This document shows, in pieces, positions 17,605 through 27,270 of a stretch of DNA of 64,000 bases. Origin of the DNA: an uncultured Gammaproteobacteria bacterium (GTDB taxonomy: Bacteria > Pseudomonadota > Gammaproteobacteria > Steroidobacterales > Foliamicaceae). The stretch's first letter is position 1; every line of letters begins with the position of its first letter. The notes beneath the pieces were generated by a model. The model saw nothing but the letters and a program-made list of their open reading frames with translations. It did not search any database and was not told where the DNA came from. The DNA lies in the NCBI GenBank assembly GCA_951828235.1, contig OX639965.1, positions 2,104,212 to 2,168,211 on the forward strand. Direction: 5' to 3'. Both the position numbers and the translations under genes were made by a program.

Positions 17605-20600
17605 GCTGACGCTGTCCCTTGCGGTCGTAAAAGACCGGCGACACGATCTGAACCGGCAGGGGCTCGAGACCGGGCCTCGCGGCGTAGATGGTCTCGCCAT
17701 TGCGCCCCCGCCCGCCGGCCACCAGGGCCAGCGCGATCGGGTGGCCCAGGCTGGTGCTGAAGTAGCTGGACGTGACATGGCCGCACATCGCTGCGGGTTC
17801 GCCGCTTTCGCCGACCAGTTGCGTGCCTTCCCCAAGCACCGTCCGTCCGTCGAGCGACAGCAAGCCAACCCATTGCTTGCGGTCTTTGCGCAGGCTGTCC
17901 GGGCGCCTCAGGGAACGTTTGCCGAGGAAGTCCTTCTCCCTTGAAAGCAGCCAGTTCATGCCGAGGTCCACGGGCGTCACCGATCCGTCGGTGTCCTGGC
18001 CTGCGATGACGAATCCCTTCTCGGCGCGCAGCACGTGCATCGTTTCCGTCCCGTAGGGCGCGCCTTCGAATTCCACGCCTGCCTCCATGATCGTTCGCCA
18101 CATGGCCAGCGCGTGATTGCTGGCGATATTGATCTCGAACGCCAATTCGCCGGAAAAGCTCACCCGGAACAGCGTCACATCCATGCCTGCCAGTACCGCC
18201 GGCTTAACGGTCATGAACGGGAACCTTTCCTTGTCGAGCGGGATGTCGCAGCCGAGCTTTTCCAGCAACCCGCGGCTGTTGGGTCCGGCCACCGCTATGG
18301 TCGAATAGTGATCGGTGAGCGAAGTAAGGTACACCTCAAGCTCCGGCCACTCGGTTTGCAGCCACTTTTCCATCCAGCTCAGCACGCTGGCGGCGCCGCC
18401 GGTGGTCGTGGTCAGGTAGAAGCGCTGTTCACCGGCGCGCGCCATCACGCCGTCGTCCATGAGCATGCCGTCCTCGCCCAGCATGATCCCGTACGCGCAG
18501 CGTCCGACCTGCATCCCGCCGACCTTGTGCGTGTAGATTCGCTCCAGGAATTCGACGACATCGGGACCGCGGGCATCGATCTTGCCCAGCGTGGAGGCGT
18601 CCATGACGCCGAGCGAATTGCGCACCGCCAGGCATTCGCGCGCCACCGCCGCGTCAAGGTCTTCGCCGTCTCGCGGAAAGTACCAGGGCCGGTGCCACTG
18701 GCCGACCAACTCCATGGGCGCACCGGCAGCCACATGCCATTCGTGGATTGCGGTCGTCCTCACCGGATCGTAGAGTTCGCCCACGCTTTCACCGGCGCAG
18801 ACGCCGAAACTCACCGGCGTATAGGCGGGTCGGAACGTGGTCGTCCCGACCTCCGGAATCTCCTTGCCGAGGGTGTCCGCGAGCACCGCCATGCCGTTGA
18901 TGTTGCCGAGTTTTCCCTGATCTGTACCGAAGCCCAGCGCCGTGTATCGCTTGACATGCTCCACGTTGCGATAGCCTTCGCGCGCGGCGAGGCGGATGTC
19001 GGCGACGGTGGTGTCGTTCTGGAAGTCGATGAACTGCCTGGGGCAGCGATCCGCGTCACTGGCTGCCGGAGCCCGCCACATGGGTTCGATCAGTTTTTCG
19101 CCGGCATTGGCATCGGCGCCCGGTACCCTTATAGCCGCTGTTTTCAGCCCCAGCCTCGACACGGTTTCAGCGCCGGCGCGCAGCCCGTCGGCCAGGCATT
19201 CGCCCAGCGACCATTGGCCGTTGCCTGCGCCGGCCGAAACATTGGCCTGGCGCGCCTCCGCGGGCAGGAGGCAAAGCTGCGAATCGTCCCAGGCAAGCTG
19301 CCCGCCCGCCTGGGAATGCAGATGAACCGCAGGACTCCAGCCGCCGGACACGGCCACGAGGTCGCAGTCGATGCGGATCGTGCTTTCGACGTTCTCCCAA
19401 CTTTCGCCGTTCCACGGCGCGATGCTGGCGCCCGTTACGCGGCGCCGTCCGGCCACGTCGGTGACAACGTGCCCCGCGTGCACCGGAATCCCCAGGGCTT
19501 GCGCCCGCAGGCCCAGGTCACCGGCGCCCCCGGGCCGGCTGTCAACGATGGCGGCGACCTCGGCGCCGGCCCCCGCCAGGCTGAGCGCCGCACGGTACGC
19601 GGAATCGTTGTTGGTGAAGACCACGGCGCGCCGGCCGGGCAGGACCGCGTAGCGCTTTATATAGGTCGACACGGCCGAGGCCAGCATTACTCCGGGGCGG
19701 TCGTTGTTGCAGAACACCAGCGGCCGCTCCAGACTGCCCTGCGCCAGCACCACCTGCCTGGCCCGGACCCGCCAGAGCCGCTCCCGGACGCCTCCGCCGA
19801 CCGAACTGTCCGGGGACCCGGCGCAACGCTCCGCAATCGTCAGGAAGTTGTGATCGTAGTAACCGAAAACCGTGCTTGAAGGCAGCAGGACGCAGTCTTC
19901 CATGTCGCGCAGCTCCTCGGCTGCCGCGGCGGCCCATTCCGCGGCCGGGGCCCCGTCTATGCTTGCGGCAAAAGCGAGCAAGCTGCCGCCGAATTCGTCC
20001 TGTTCGTCGGCGAGCATCACCCGGGCGCCGGACTTCGCCGCCGCCAGCGCCGCCATGAGGCCGGCCGGCCCGCCGCCCGCCACAAGCACGTCGCAGTGCG
20101 CGTTCATGTGCTCGTAGCGGTCGGGATCGGGTCCTTCCGGCGCCTGGCCGAAACCTGCGGACTTGCGGATCGCGAGCTCGTAGTGCTTCCACCACGAGCG
20201 CGGGTACATGAAAGTCTTGTAGTAGAAGCCCGCGCCCAGAACTCGGCCGAACACATCATTGATTGCGCCGAGATCGAACCGTACGCCGGGCCAGCCCCTG
20301 GTCGAACGCGCGACCAGGCCGTCGTAGAGCCCGACCTGCGTCGCCGGAAGGTTGGGCTGCGCCGCGGCGCCTTCGCCGATCTGCATGATCGCGTTCGGTT
20401 CCTCCGCGCCGCTGCCGACGATTCCGCGCGGCCGCCGCAACTTGAAGCTGCGTCCCACCAGCGATACGCCGTTGGCGATCAGCGCGGAGGCGAGCGTGTC
20501 TCCCGCAAAGCCCTCGTAAGCCTTTCCGTCAAACGAGAAAGCCAGCGGCCGGGTTCGGTCTATGCGGCCGTTCTGCCGCAGTCGATTCGGCTGCGCGGCA

Positions 20601-20605
20601 GTCAT
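17597..20605 (-). CDS. soxA: heterotetrameric sarcosine oxidase alpha subunit
   Basis: A 1002-residue SoxA. The N-terminal part (about 1-110) is the ferredoxin-like module with SFKLRRPRGIVG. Next comes an NAD-binding dinucleotide fold (VAGGGPAGL, about 175-183), a central region, and a C-terminal aminomethyltransferase-like (GCV_T) domain from about residue 600 that receives the methylene group on tetrahydrofolate. Together with SoxB (FAD), SoxD (Zn) and SoxG it converts sarcosine plus THF and O2 into glycine, methylene-THF and H2O2. Two bases separate it from soxD. Length is normal for the family. Confidence 0.95.
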   Translation of the reverse strand: MTAAQPNRLRQNGRIDRTRPLAFSFDGKAYEGFAGDTLASALIANGVSLVGRSFKLRRPRGIVGSGAEEPNAIMQIGEGAAAQPNLPATQVGLYDGLVARSTRGWPGVRFDLGAINDVFGRVLGAGFYYKTFMYPRSWWKHYELAIRKSAGFGQAPEGPDPDRYEHMNAHCDVLVAGGGPAGLMAALAAAKSGARVMLADEQDEFGGSLLAFAASIDGAPAAEWAAAAAEELRDMEDCVLLPSSTVFGYYDHNFLTIAERCAGSPDSSVGGGVRERLWRVRARQVVLAQGSLERPLVFCNNDRPGVMLASAVSTYIKRYAVLPGRRAVVFTNNDSAYRAALSLAGAGAEVAAIVDSRPGGAGDLGLRAQALGIPVHAGHVVTDVAGRRRVTGASIAPWNGESWENVESTIRIDCDLVAVSGGWSPAVHLHSQAGGQLAWDDSQLCLLPAEARQANVSAGAGNGQWSLGECLADGLRAGAETVSRLGLKTAAIRVPGADANAGEKLIEPMWRAPAASDADRCPRQFIDFQNDTTVADIRLAAREGYRNVEHVKRYTALGFGTDQGKLGNINGMAVLADTLGKEIPEVGTTTFRPAYTPVSFGVCAGESVGELYDPVRTTAIHEWHVAAGAPMELVGQWHRPWYFPRDGEDLDAAVARECLAVRNSLGVMDASTLGKIDARGPDVVEFLERIYTHKVGGMQVGRCAYGIMLGEDGMLMDDGVMARAGEQRFYLTTTTGGAASVLSWMEKWLQTEWPELEVYLTSLTDHYSTIAVAGPNSRGLLEKLGCDIPLDKERFPFMTVKPAVLAGMDVTLFRVSFSGELAFEINIASNHALAMWRTIMEAGVEFEGAPYGTETMHVLRAEKGFVIAGQDTDGSVTPVDLGMNWLLSREKDFLGKRSLRRPDSLRKDRKQWVGLLSLDGRTVLGEGTQLVGESGEPAAMCGHVTSSYFSTSLGHPIALALVAGGRGRNGETIYAARPGLEPLPVQIVSPVFYDRKGQRQHV

Positions 20606-20607
20606 GG

Positions 20608-20943
20608 TCAGTCACCGTTTCCGCTGCTGTACCCGGTACCGGCGTTCGTTGCTGCATCGGAGCCAGTCGCGGCGTCGCTCCCGGTGTGGCTCAGCACGTA
20701 GCTTCGTTCGATGCGGTAGGTGGCCGTGTCGCGCTCGACGCCGAACCATCGCCGGCAGCCGTGGTCGTGGTTCCACAACTCCCGGTGCGCGCCCTTCGGG
20801 TTGCTGCGGTAGAACAGGTAGTCGGCCCATTCCGCGTCGCTCAATGCGTCCGGGTCAGCGGGCCGCGCAATGCCGGCTTCGCCGCCGTAGCTGAACTCGG
20901 TCTCGGCCCGGGGCCCGCACCATGGACATTCGATCAGGAGCAT
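20608..20943 (-). CDS. soxD: heterotetrameric sarcosine oxidase delta subunit
   Basis: A 111-residue SoxD. The zinc-site Cys pair (CPWCGPR, residues 6-12) and the HDHGCRRWF motif are present, together with the family core YGGEA...RP...EWADYLFYRSNPKG. The start ATG 20943 is preferred to the longer upstream frame, which overlaps soxB. The C-terminus has about 20 extra residues containing a tandem GSDAAT repeat and a Gly/Ser-rich tail beyond the conserved end. It sits 11 bases after soxB, in the canonical soxBDAG order. Confidence 0.93.
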   Translation of the reverse strand: MLLIECPWCGPRAETEFSYGGEAGIARPADPDALSDAEWADYLFYRSNPKGAHRELWNHDHGCRRWFGVERDTATYRIERSYVLSHTGSDAATGSDAATNAGTGYSSGNGD

Positions 20944-20954
20944 TTTCCGGGCTG

Positions 20955-22205
20955 TTAGTGCGCCACCGCCGCGGCGCCGTGTTCGTCGATCAGCGCGCCC
21001 GAGGCGAACCGGTCCAGGCTGAAGGGCGCGTTGAGTTCGTGTGGCCGGTCGTGGGCAAGCGTATGCGCGAACGCCCATCCGGAGCCCGGCGTCGCCTTGA
21101 ATCCGCCGGTGCCCCAGCCGCAGTTGAAGTAAAGCCCCTCAACCGGTGTCTTTGAGAGGATCGGACAGGCATCCGGACAGATATCCACGATGCCGCCCCA
21201 TAGCCTGAGCATGCGTACGCGGCTGAACGCCGGGAACAATTCGATAATCGCCTGCATCGCATGCTCGATGACCGGGAAGCTGCCGCGCTGACCGTAGCCG
21301 TTGTACGCGTCGATCCCGGCGCCGACCACCAGTTCGCCCTTGTCGGACTGGCTGATGTATCCATGAACCGCGCCGGACATGACCACGGTGTCCAGCACCG
21401 GCCGGATGGGCTCGGACACGAACGCCTGCAGAGGATGGCTCTCGATCGGCAGGCGCAGGCCGGCCATTTTCGCCAGCACGCCGGCGTTGCCGGCAACCAC
21501 CACGCCGATTCGATCGGCCGCGATCGGGCCGCGCGTGGTCGCGACGCCTAAGGCCCTTCCTGCCCGGACATCAATGCCGGTGACCTCGCACTGCTCGATG
21601 ATGTCCACGCCCAGCGCGTCGGCCGCCCGCGCGAAACCCCAGGCAACGGCATCGTGTCGCGCCACGCCGCCACGTCGCTGCAGCGACGCGCCGAGTATCG
21701 GATAACGCGCACTCGGCGAGGTGTTGATGCATGGAATCGCCTTCTTGACCTCGGCCGGGCCAATCACCTCGGCGTCGATCCCGTTGAGCCGGTTGGCGTT
21801 GACGCGCCGCTCGATGTCCCGCATGTCCTGCAGCGAGTGGCCGAGGTTGTAAACGCCCCGCTGGCTGAACATGACGTTGTAGTTCAGGTCCCGGCTCAGC
21901 CCTTCCCAGAGCCTGAGCGATTTCTCGTACAGCAGCGACGCCTCGGTCCACAGGTAGTTGGAGCGGACGATGGACGTGTTGCGCCCGGTGTTGCCTCCGC
22001 CTATCCAGTTTTTTTCGAGAACGGCGACGTTCTTGAAACCGTGATCCCTGGCCAGGTAGTACGCGGTGGCCAATCCGTGGCCGCCGCCGCCGACGATGAT
22101 CGCCTCATAGCTTTTCTTCGGCTCGGGACTGCGCCAGGCGGTCGGCCATTTCCTGTTGTAGTCGAGCGCGTTACGCAGCAGGCTCAACGCCGAGTATCGC
22201 TTCAT
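20955..22205 (-). CDS. soxB: heterotetrameric sarcosine oxidase beta subunit
   Basis: A 416-residue FAD oxidoreductase (DAO fold). The dinucleotide-binding motif [15 protein letters not shown] spans about 38-52. Family positions such as [17 protein letters not shown] and [18 protein letters not shown] identify it as SoxB. It binds FAD and FMN and performs the amine oxidation of sarcosine. ATG 22205 is eight bases from the stop of the DMGDH-like gene, so the whole set is one transcript. Confidence 0.95.
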   Translation of the reverse strand: MKRYSALSLLRNALDYNRKWPTAWRSPEPKKSYEAIIVGGGGHGLATAYYLARDHGFKNVAVLEKNWIGGGNTGRNTSIVRSNYLWTEASLLYEKSLRLWEGLSRDLNYNVMFSQRGVYNLGHSLQDMRDIERRVNANRLNGIDAEVIGPAEVKKAIPCINTSPSARYPILGASLQRRGGVARHDAVAWGFARAADALGVDIIEQCEVTGIDVRAGRALGVATTRGPIAADRIGVVVAGNAGVLAKMAGLRLPIESHPLQAFVSEPIRPVLDTVVMSGAVHGYISQSDKGELVVGAGIDAYNGYGQRGSFPVIEHAMQAIIELFPAFSRVRMLRLWGGIVDICPDACPILSKTPVEGLYFNCGWGTGGFKATPGSGWAFAHTLAHDRPHELNAPFSLDRFASGALIDEHGAAAVAH

Positions 22206-22213
22206 ATCCGCTG

Positions 22214-24682
22214 TTATCCGTTGGGAGCGCCGTTGGCCCCATTGACGTCGCGCAGCCGTTCGTTGGCCGGATCGAACGGGCTGTCCGCAATCACCGTCGC
22301 CGGGCGCGTTCTGTCAAGGACCTCGATCTCCACCCCGGCGCCTGGAACCGCCAGTTCGGGGGGCAGCATGCCCAGCGCCAGTGACTTGCCCACGCGGAAA
22401 CCGTAATTTCCGCTGGTGGCGCGGCCGACGGTTTCTCCGCCGCTCAGCAGCGCGTTGTTGCCCAGCGCGTCGGCGTCTTCGACATCGTGAACCTCGAGCG
22501 TAACGAGCACTTGCTTGAGACCCGCCTCCCTTGCCGCCAGCAGCCGGTCGCGTCCGAGGAAGTCGCCCTTGTCGGGCTTGACGAAGCGATCCAGCGCCGA
22601 CTCGAAGGCGGAATACTCGATCGACAGTTCCGTACCCACCAGCCGGTAGGATTTTTCCATCCGCATGGAGTCCATGGCGCGAATGCCGAACGGCGCCAGC
22701 CCCAGGTCTTCGCCAGCCTCGAACAGCGCATCGAAGATGTGGTTCTGATACTCCATCGGGTGGTGCAGTTCCCAGCCGAGTTCGCCGACGAAGTTCACCC
22801 GCATGGCGTTGACCGGCGCCGAACCGACCACGATATTGCGTGCGGTGAGCCAGCGGAAGGCCTCGTTGGACAGGTCGGCGCGCGTCACGCGCGACAGCAA
22901 CTCCCTCGCCTTCGGGCCGGCCACCACCAGCACGCCGGTGGCGTTCGTAAGGGGCGTGAACTGCACGGAACTGTCCCGCGGCATGTACCTGCGCAGGTAG
23001 TCGTGGTCCAGGCGCTGAAAGGCTCCGGCCGACACCAGGTAGAAGGAATCGCCCGACTCGCGCCGGATCGTGAACTCCGAATGCACGCCGCCGTTGCGGT
23101 TCAGGGCGTGCGCCAGGCACAGGCGGCCGACCGTCTTCGGCGCGCTGTTGGCGACGAAACGGTTGAGAAAGTCCTCCGCGCCCGGCCCTGACACGCGGCA
23201 CTTGGCGAACGGCGTCATGTCGAGCAGGCCGACGTTGCGGGTCACGTTGTCGACTTCCCTGCGCACTGCCTCGAACCATCTCGACCGACGAAAAGACCAG
23301 TCGTCTTCCTGGGGCATGCCGTCGGTGGCAAAGAAATTGGGCCGCTCCCAGCCGAACTTCTGGCCGAACACGGCGCCGCGCGCCTTCATGCGCCCGTAGC
23401 AGGGTGCGGTGTGCAGCGGTCGAGCGGCCGGCCGCTCCTCGTCCGGATAGTGGATGACGAAAACGTGCGCGTACGCTTCCTCGGTTTTCTCGACCAGGTA
23501 GTCTTTGGTCGCGTATTCGCCAAAACGGCGCGGCTCCACTCCCAGCATGTCGATGGTCGGCTCACCCTCGACAATCCACTCGGCGAGTTGCCAGCCGGCG
23601 CCGCCCGCCGCCGTGATTCCGAAGCTGTGTCCCTCGGACAGCCAGAAATTGTCGACGCCCCACGCCGGCCCGATGATGGGATTGCCGTCCGGCGTGTAGG
23701 CGATGGCGCCGTTGTAGACCTTCTTGATCCCGACCTCGGCGAACGCCGGCACCCGCGCCATGGCGGCCTCGATGTGCGGCATCAGGCGGTCGATGTCTTC
23801 CTGGAACAATTCGTACTCGGCCTGAGGGTCCGGCCCGTCGACGTAACAGCACGGCGCGTCTTTCTCGTAGGGGCCGAGGATGAAGCCGCTGCTTTCCTCG
23901 CGCAGGTACCAGGAACCGTCCGATTCGCGGAGCACGCCGAGTTCCGGCAGGTCCTGCTGCTTGCGCTTCTCCAGTTCCGGATGCGGTTCGGTAACGATGT
24001 ACTGGTGCTCCACCGGCATCACGGGGATGTCCAGTCCCACCATCTCGCCGGTACGGCGGGCGTAATTTCCGGTCGCCGAGACCACGTGATCGCAGGTGAT
24101 GTCGCCTTTGTCCGTGTGCACGACCCAGCCGCCGGAGGTCGCCTGGGTGATCCCGGTCACCGCCGTCTTGCGGTAAATCGCGGCGCCGCGCGCGCGGGCG
24201 CCCTTGGCCAGAGCCTGGGTCAGGTCGGCAGGCTGAATGTAGCCGTCCTCCGGGTGAAAGATCCCGCCGACCAGTCCTTCGATGTTGCACAGCGGCCACA
24301 GCGCCTTGATCTCCGTCGGCGTCAGGAAGCGCACGTCCACCCCGATGGTCCTGGCCGTCGCCGCGTACTGAAAGTACTCGTCCATGCGATCGTCGTTCAT
24401 GGCCAGCCGCAGGTTTCCGACCTGGCTGAACCCGACCCGCTGGCCGGTCTCTTCCTCGAGCTGCCGGTAGAGCCTGACCGAGTACTTGTGTATCTGGCCC
24501 ACCGAATAGCTCATGTTGAACAGCGGCAGCAGACCCGCGGCGTGCCAGGTCGAGCCGGACGTCAGCTCGCCCTTCTCGACCAGTACCACATCGTCGCCCC
24601 AGCCCTTCCGGGCCAGGTGATACAGCGTCGCGCACCCTACTATCCCGCCGCCGATGACGACAACTCTTGCTCGAGATTTCAT
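22214..24682 (-). CDS. dimethylglycine/sarcosine dehydrogenase-like flavoprotein (FAD + GCV_T), paralogue 1
   Basis: An 822-residue two-module enzyme. The N-terminal DAO domain has the FAD motif GGGIVG (11-16) and [10 protein letters not shown] (41-50), whose His47 matches the His that covalently carries FAD in dimethylglycine dehydrogenase. The C-terminal half (from about 430) is a folate-binding GCV_T domain including [13 protein letters not shown] sequence. It should oxidise an N-methyl group and hand it to THF as methylene-THF. Position between the HD gene (eight bases) and soxB (eight bases) supports dimethylglycine as substrate, but sarcosine or another N-methyl amine is possible. Start ATG 24682 is chosen because the FAD motif follows at once. 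Confidence 0.9.
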   Translation of the reverse strand: MKSRARVVVIGGGIVGCATLYHLARKGWGDDVVLVEKGELTSGSTWHAAGLLPLFNMSYSVGQIHKYSVRLYRQLEEETGQRVGFSQVGNLRLAMNDDRMDEYFQYAATARTIGVDVRFLTPTEIKALWPLCNIEGLVGGIFHPEDGYIQPADLTQALAKGARARGAAIYRKTAVTGITQATSGGWVVHTDKGDITCDHVVSATGNYARRTGEMVGLDIPVMPVEHQYIVTEPHPELEKRKQQDLPELGVLRESDGSWYLREESSGFILGPYEKDAPCCYVDGPDPQAEYELFQEDIDRLMPHIEAAMARVPAFAEVGIKKVYNGAIAYTPDGNPIIGPAWGVDNFWLSEGHSFGITAAGGAGWQLAEWIVEGEPTIDMLGVEPRRFGEYATKDYLVEKTEEAYAHVFVIHYPDEERPAARPLHTAPCYGRMKARGAVFGQKFGWERPNFFATDGMPQEDDWSFRRSRWFEAVRREVDNVTRNVGLLDMTPFAKCRVSGPGAEDFLNRFVANSAPKTVGRLCLAHALNRNGGVHSEFTIRRESGDSFYLVSAGAFQRLDHDYLRRYMPRDSSVQFTPLTNATGVLVVAGPKARELLSRVTRADLSNEAFRWLTARNIVVGSAPVNAMRVNFVGELGWELHHPMEYQNHIFDALFEAGEDLGLAPFGIRAMDSMRMEKSYRLVGTELSIEYSAFESALDRFVKPDKGDFLGRDRLLAAREAGLKQVLVTLEVHDVEDADALGNNALLSGGETVGRATSGNYGFRVGKSLALGMLPPELAVPGAGVEIEVLDRTRPATVIADSPFDPANERLRDVNGANGAPNG

Positions 24683-24690
24683 CGGAGGAC

Positions 24691-25248
24691 TCAGAGGAAT
24701 GTCTGCGACGGCCGGGCGAACAGCTCGCGAACCAGCGGCTCGTAGTGTTCGAGTGGACGCGTCCGGTACGCGGGATCGAACGAGACCTGGTCCCAACGAG
24801 CGCAGAATTCGACACAGGCTTCGTAGTACTCGTGGTCGCGATAGCGGTCTCGGGCGTTGCGATCCTTGCCGTAATGGTGCAGCCAGTAATAGCCCTGGAA
24901 CAGGCCGTGGTGCTTGACGATCCAGTGATTTTTTTCACTCACGTAGGGGGCGAGCAACGCGGCTGCCGCTTCGGAGTGATTGCGCGGCGAGATCACGTCG
25001 CCGATGTCGTGCAGCAGCGCGCAGGCGATGGTTTCGTCGTCCGCGTCGTCGCGCTCCGCCCTTGTGGCGGTCTGCAGAGCGTGCGCCAGACGGCTGATCC
25101 TGTACGGCGAGTCTCCTTCCATGGAGCGCAGCCAGGCCAGCACCCGGTCGGCGAGTTTGGCCGCGTTGCGCGCGTCGTGAGCCTCCACCCGATCGTAATC
25201 CTCACGGGTGCCGTGATCCATTGCCGTGAACGAAACCTTGCGATTCAT
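24691..25248 (-). CDS. HD-domain protein, PhnZ/TmpB-like diiron oxygenase candidate
   Basis: A 185-residue HD-domain protein with His56, the His80-Asp81 pair in ALLHDIGD, further His at 91, 108, 113 and 114, and a distal Asp153 in RWDQ. The LAHALQTATRA...ALLHDIGD spacing resembles the mixed-valent diiron oxygenases PhnZ and TmpB, which cleave or hydroxylate aminophosphonates, more than ordinary phosphohydrolases. The ATG overlaps the stop of the RamA-like gene (ATGA). Its place inside a methylamine operon suggests oxidation of an N-methyl or quaternary-amine substrate, but this is inference. A generic HD phosphohydrolase cannot be excluded. Confidence 0.6.
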   Translation of the reverse strand: MNRKVSFTAMDHGTREDYDRVEAHDARNAAKLADRVLAWLRSMEGDSPYRISRLAHALQTATRAERDDADDETIACALLHDIGDVISPRNHSEAAAALLAPYVSEKNHWIVKHHGLFQGYYWLHHYGKDRNARDRYRDHEYYEACVEFCARWDQVSFDPAYRTRPLEHYEPLVRELFARPSQTFL

Positions 25249-27269
25249 GATTCGCCCCCCGCAGATTCGGCACGCCTGCGGCGACGCCGGCCGGAGCCGG
25301 TACGATCCGGCCCCGCGGCCGGCCTGTCAACCACCGAGAACAGCCTCGGAAAGGCGTCTCGCTTGTTCGGGACCGCCATGGCGTCCACGAAGTATTCCTG
25401 GAACTTCGGTTCCACTGCCGTCTCAATCTTCTCGATTTCGCGCACCGTGGACTCGATCTCGGTGCGGGCAGGGACGTGAAGCAACGCGATCAGCGCCCCC
25501 ATGCCCGCGGCGTTGCCGGCCGACTCGACCCGCTTGAGGTCGCAGTCGGGAATCAGCCCCAGGACCATGGCGTATTTCGGATCGATGTGGGAACCGAAGG
25601 CTCCGGCCAGCCGGATACGGTCGATCCCGTCGAAGTCGGCGCGGTCCTGTAGCAACTTGACGCCTGCGTACAGCGCCGCCTTGGCGAGTTGTACCTGGCG
25701 GACGTCATTCTGGGTGATGAGGATTGGCCGCGGGCCATCGTGCAGCAGGTAGGAGAAGGTGCGCCCGTGTGCGACGATGCGGTCGCTACGGGCAGCCAGC
25801 GAACCGTCGACGACGCCATCCTCGTTGATGATCCCGGCCAGGTACATCTCGGCGACGACTTCGATGATGCCGGACCCGCAGATGCCCGTAACTCCGGTCG
25901 AACCCGCGGCTTCCTCGAACCCCGGATCGTCTGACCAAGGCTCAGAACCGATGACGCTGAAACGCGGCTCGAGGTTCTCCGCGTTGATGCGCACGCGCTC
26001 GATGGCGCCGGGCGTGGCGCGCTGGCCGGCGGAAATCTGCGCACCCTCGAAGGCGGGGCCGGTGGGACTGGAGCAGGCGAGAAGCCGGTCGCGGTTGCCG
26101 AGAACGATCTCCGCGTTGGTGCCCACGTCCACCACCAGCGACACCTCCTCCAGCAGGTGCGGCTCCTCGGCCAGCACCATGCCGGCCGCGTCGGCGCCCA
26201 CGTGCCCGGCGATGCACGGCAGCACGTAGACATTGGCGCCGGGATGGATCCCGAGGCCGATGTCGCGGGCCTTGACGTCGAGCGCGGTATCGACAGCCAG
26301 CGCAAAGGGCGCGCCGCCGAGTTCGCGGGGGTCGAGCCCCAGGAACAGGTGGTGCATGATCGGATTGCCGACGATCGTCAGCTCGACGATGTCCGCCGCG
26401 TCCATCCCGCCCCGGCTGCAAACATCGCCGATGAGATCGTTCACGCCCTGACGAACGGCCTGCGTCAGTTCAGCGGCGCCTTGGGGGTGCATCAGCACGT
26501 AGGAAACCCGGCTCATCAGGTCCTCGCCGAAGCGAATCTGCGGATTCATGATGCCCTCGGTAGCCAGCACGTCGCCGGTTGTCAGATTTACGAGGTGGGC
26601 GGCAATCGTCGTCGAACCGATGTCGAGCGCGACGCCATGGACGCTGGACCTGAAGCCGGGCCAGACGGCGACGACTGTGGATTGGCGGTGCACCGCCACG
26701 GTGACTCGCCATTTACCGTCACGCAATGCCGCCTGCAACCCCGGGAGGACGACGGGGTCGCAGTCAAGATCGGCCAGTTGCCATTCCCAGGCCAGGGCGT
26801 CGCAGAGACGCTGAAGGTCGCCGGTCGCTTCAAGCAGATCGGCGGGCTGCACCTCGACGTGATAAGGGCGGGTGGCCGGATCGAGCTTTATTTCACGGTG
26901 CTCGGCATCCTTGCGCACCACCTGCCGATGCATCTGGCTTTCCGGAGGCACATCGATGACAAGATCGCCCCGGATCACCGCCTGACAACTCAGGCGGTGA
27001 TTGGGGGCCAGTTCCAGGCGGCGCTCGCTGTACCTCTTCTCGATTTCGTTGATCGCCGAAAGGTGCGTCGGGCGGGAAATGATCGCGTGCTTGGCGAAAT
27101 CTCCGTTCATGCAGACGATGCGGCAGCGGCCGCACAGGCCACGGCCGCCGCACACCGAGTCCACGTCGACGCCCATGCTGCGGGCGGCATCCAGCAGGCG
27201 CGTGCCGCGCGGGAACGTGCCGCGGCGCCCGGAGGGCGTGAACACGATCCTGGCGTCCTTGCCGGCCAC
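25245..27269 (-). CDS. corrinoid-protein reductive activator (RamA-like/RACE, DUF4445 ASKHA)
   Basis: A 674-residue protein. The N-terminal 2Fe-2S ferredoxin domain has Cys40, Cys46, Cys49 and Cys95 in the plant-type spacing. A linker follows, then an ASKHA ATPase-like domain (about 210 to 610) with VALDIGSTTIAAHLV and LVVDVGTNAEIVLGN phosphate-loop motifs. Such proteins spend ATP to reduce inactive Co(II) corrinoid back to Co(I), which every corrinoid methyltransferase needs. Its presence implies that the corrinoid proteins of this organism work in vivo. The start is GTG 27269, two bases from metF. An Arg-rich tail (GRRRRRRAESAG) follows the conserved end. Confidence 0.88.
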   Translation of the reverse strand: MAGKDARIVFTPSGRRGTFPRGTRLLDAARSMGVDVDSVCGGRGLCGRCRIVCMNGDFAKHAIISRPTHLSAINEIEKRYSERRLELAPNHRLSCQAVIRGDLVIDVPPESQMHRQVVRKDAEHREIKLDPATRPYHVEVQPADLLEATGDLQRLCDALAWEWQLADLDCDPVVLPGLQAALRDGKWRVTVAVHRQSTVVAVWPGFRSSVHGVALDIGSTTIAAHLVNLTTGDVLATEGIMNPQIRFGEDLMSRVSYVLMHPQGAAELTQAVRQGVNDLIGDVCSRGGMDAADIVELTIVGNPIMHHLFLGLDPRELGGAPFALAVDTALDVKARDIGLGIHPGANVYVLPCIAGHVGADAAGMVLAEEPHLLEEVSLVVDVGTNAEIVLGNRDRLLACSSPTGPAFEGAQISAGQRATPGAIERVRINAENLEPRFSVIGSEPWSDDPGFEEAAGSTGVTGICGSGIIEVVAEMYLAGIINEDGVVDGSLAARSDRIVAHGRTFSYLLHDGPRPILITQNDVRQVQLAKAALYAGVKLLQDRADFDGIDRIRLAGAFGSHIDPKYAMVLGLIPDCDLKRVESAGNAAGMGALIALLHVPARTEIESTVREIEKIETAVEPKFQEYFVDAMAVPNKRDAFPRLFSVVDRPAAGPDRTGSGRRRRRRAESAGGES

Positions 27270-27270
27270 G

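Noticed and set aside
18035..19879. 614-codon open frame on the plus strand
   Set aside because: Antisense shadow of soxA; composition and lack of motifs argue against a gene.
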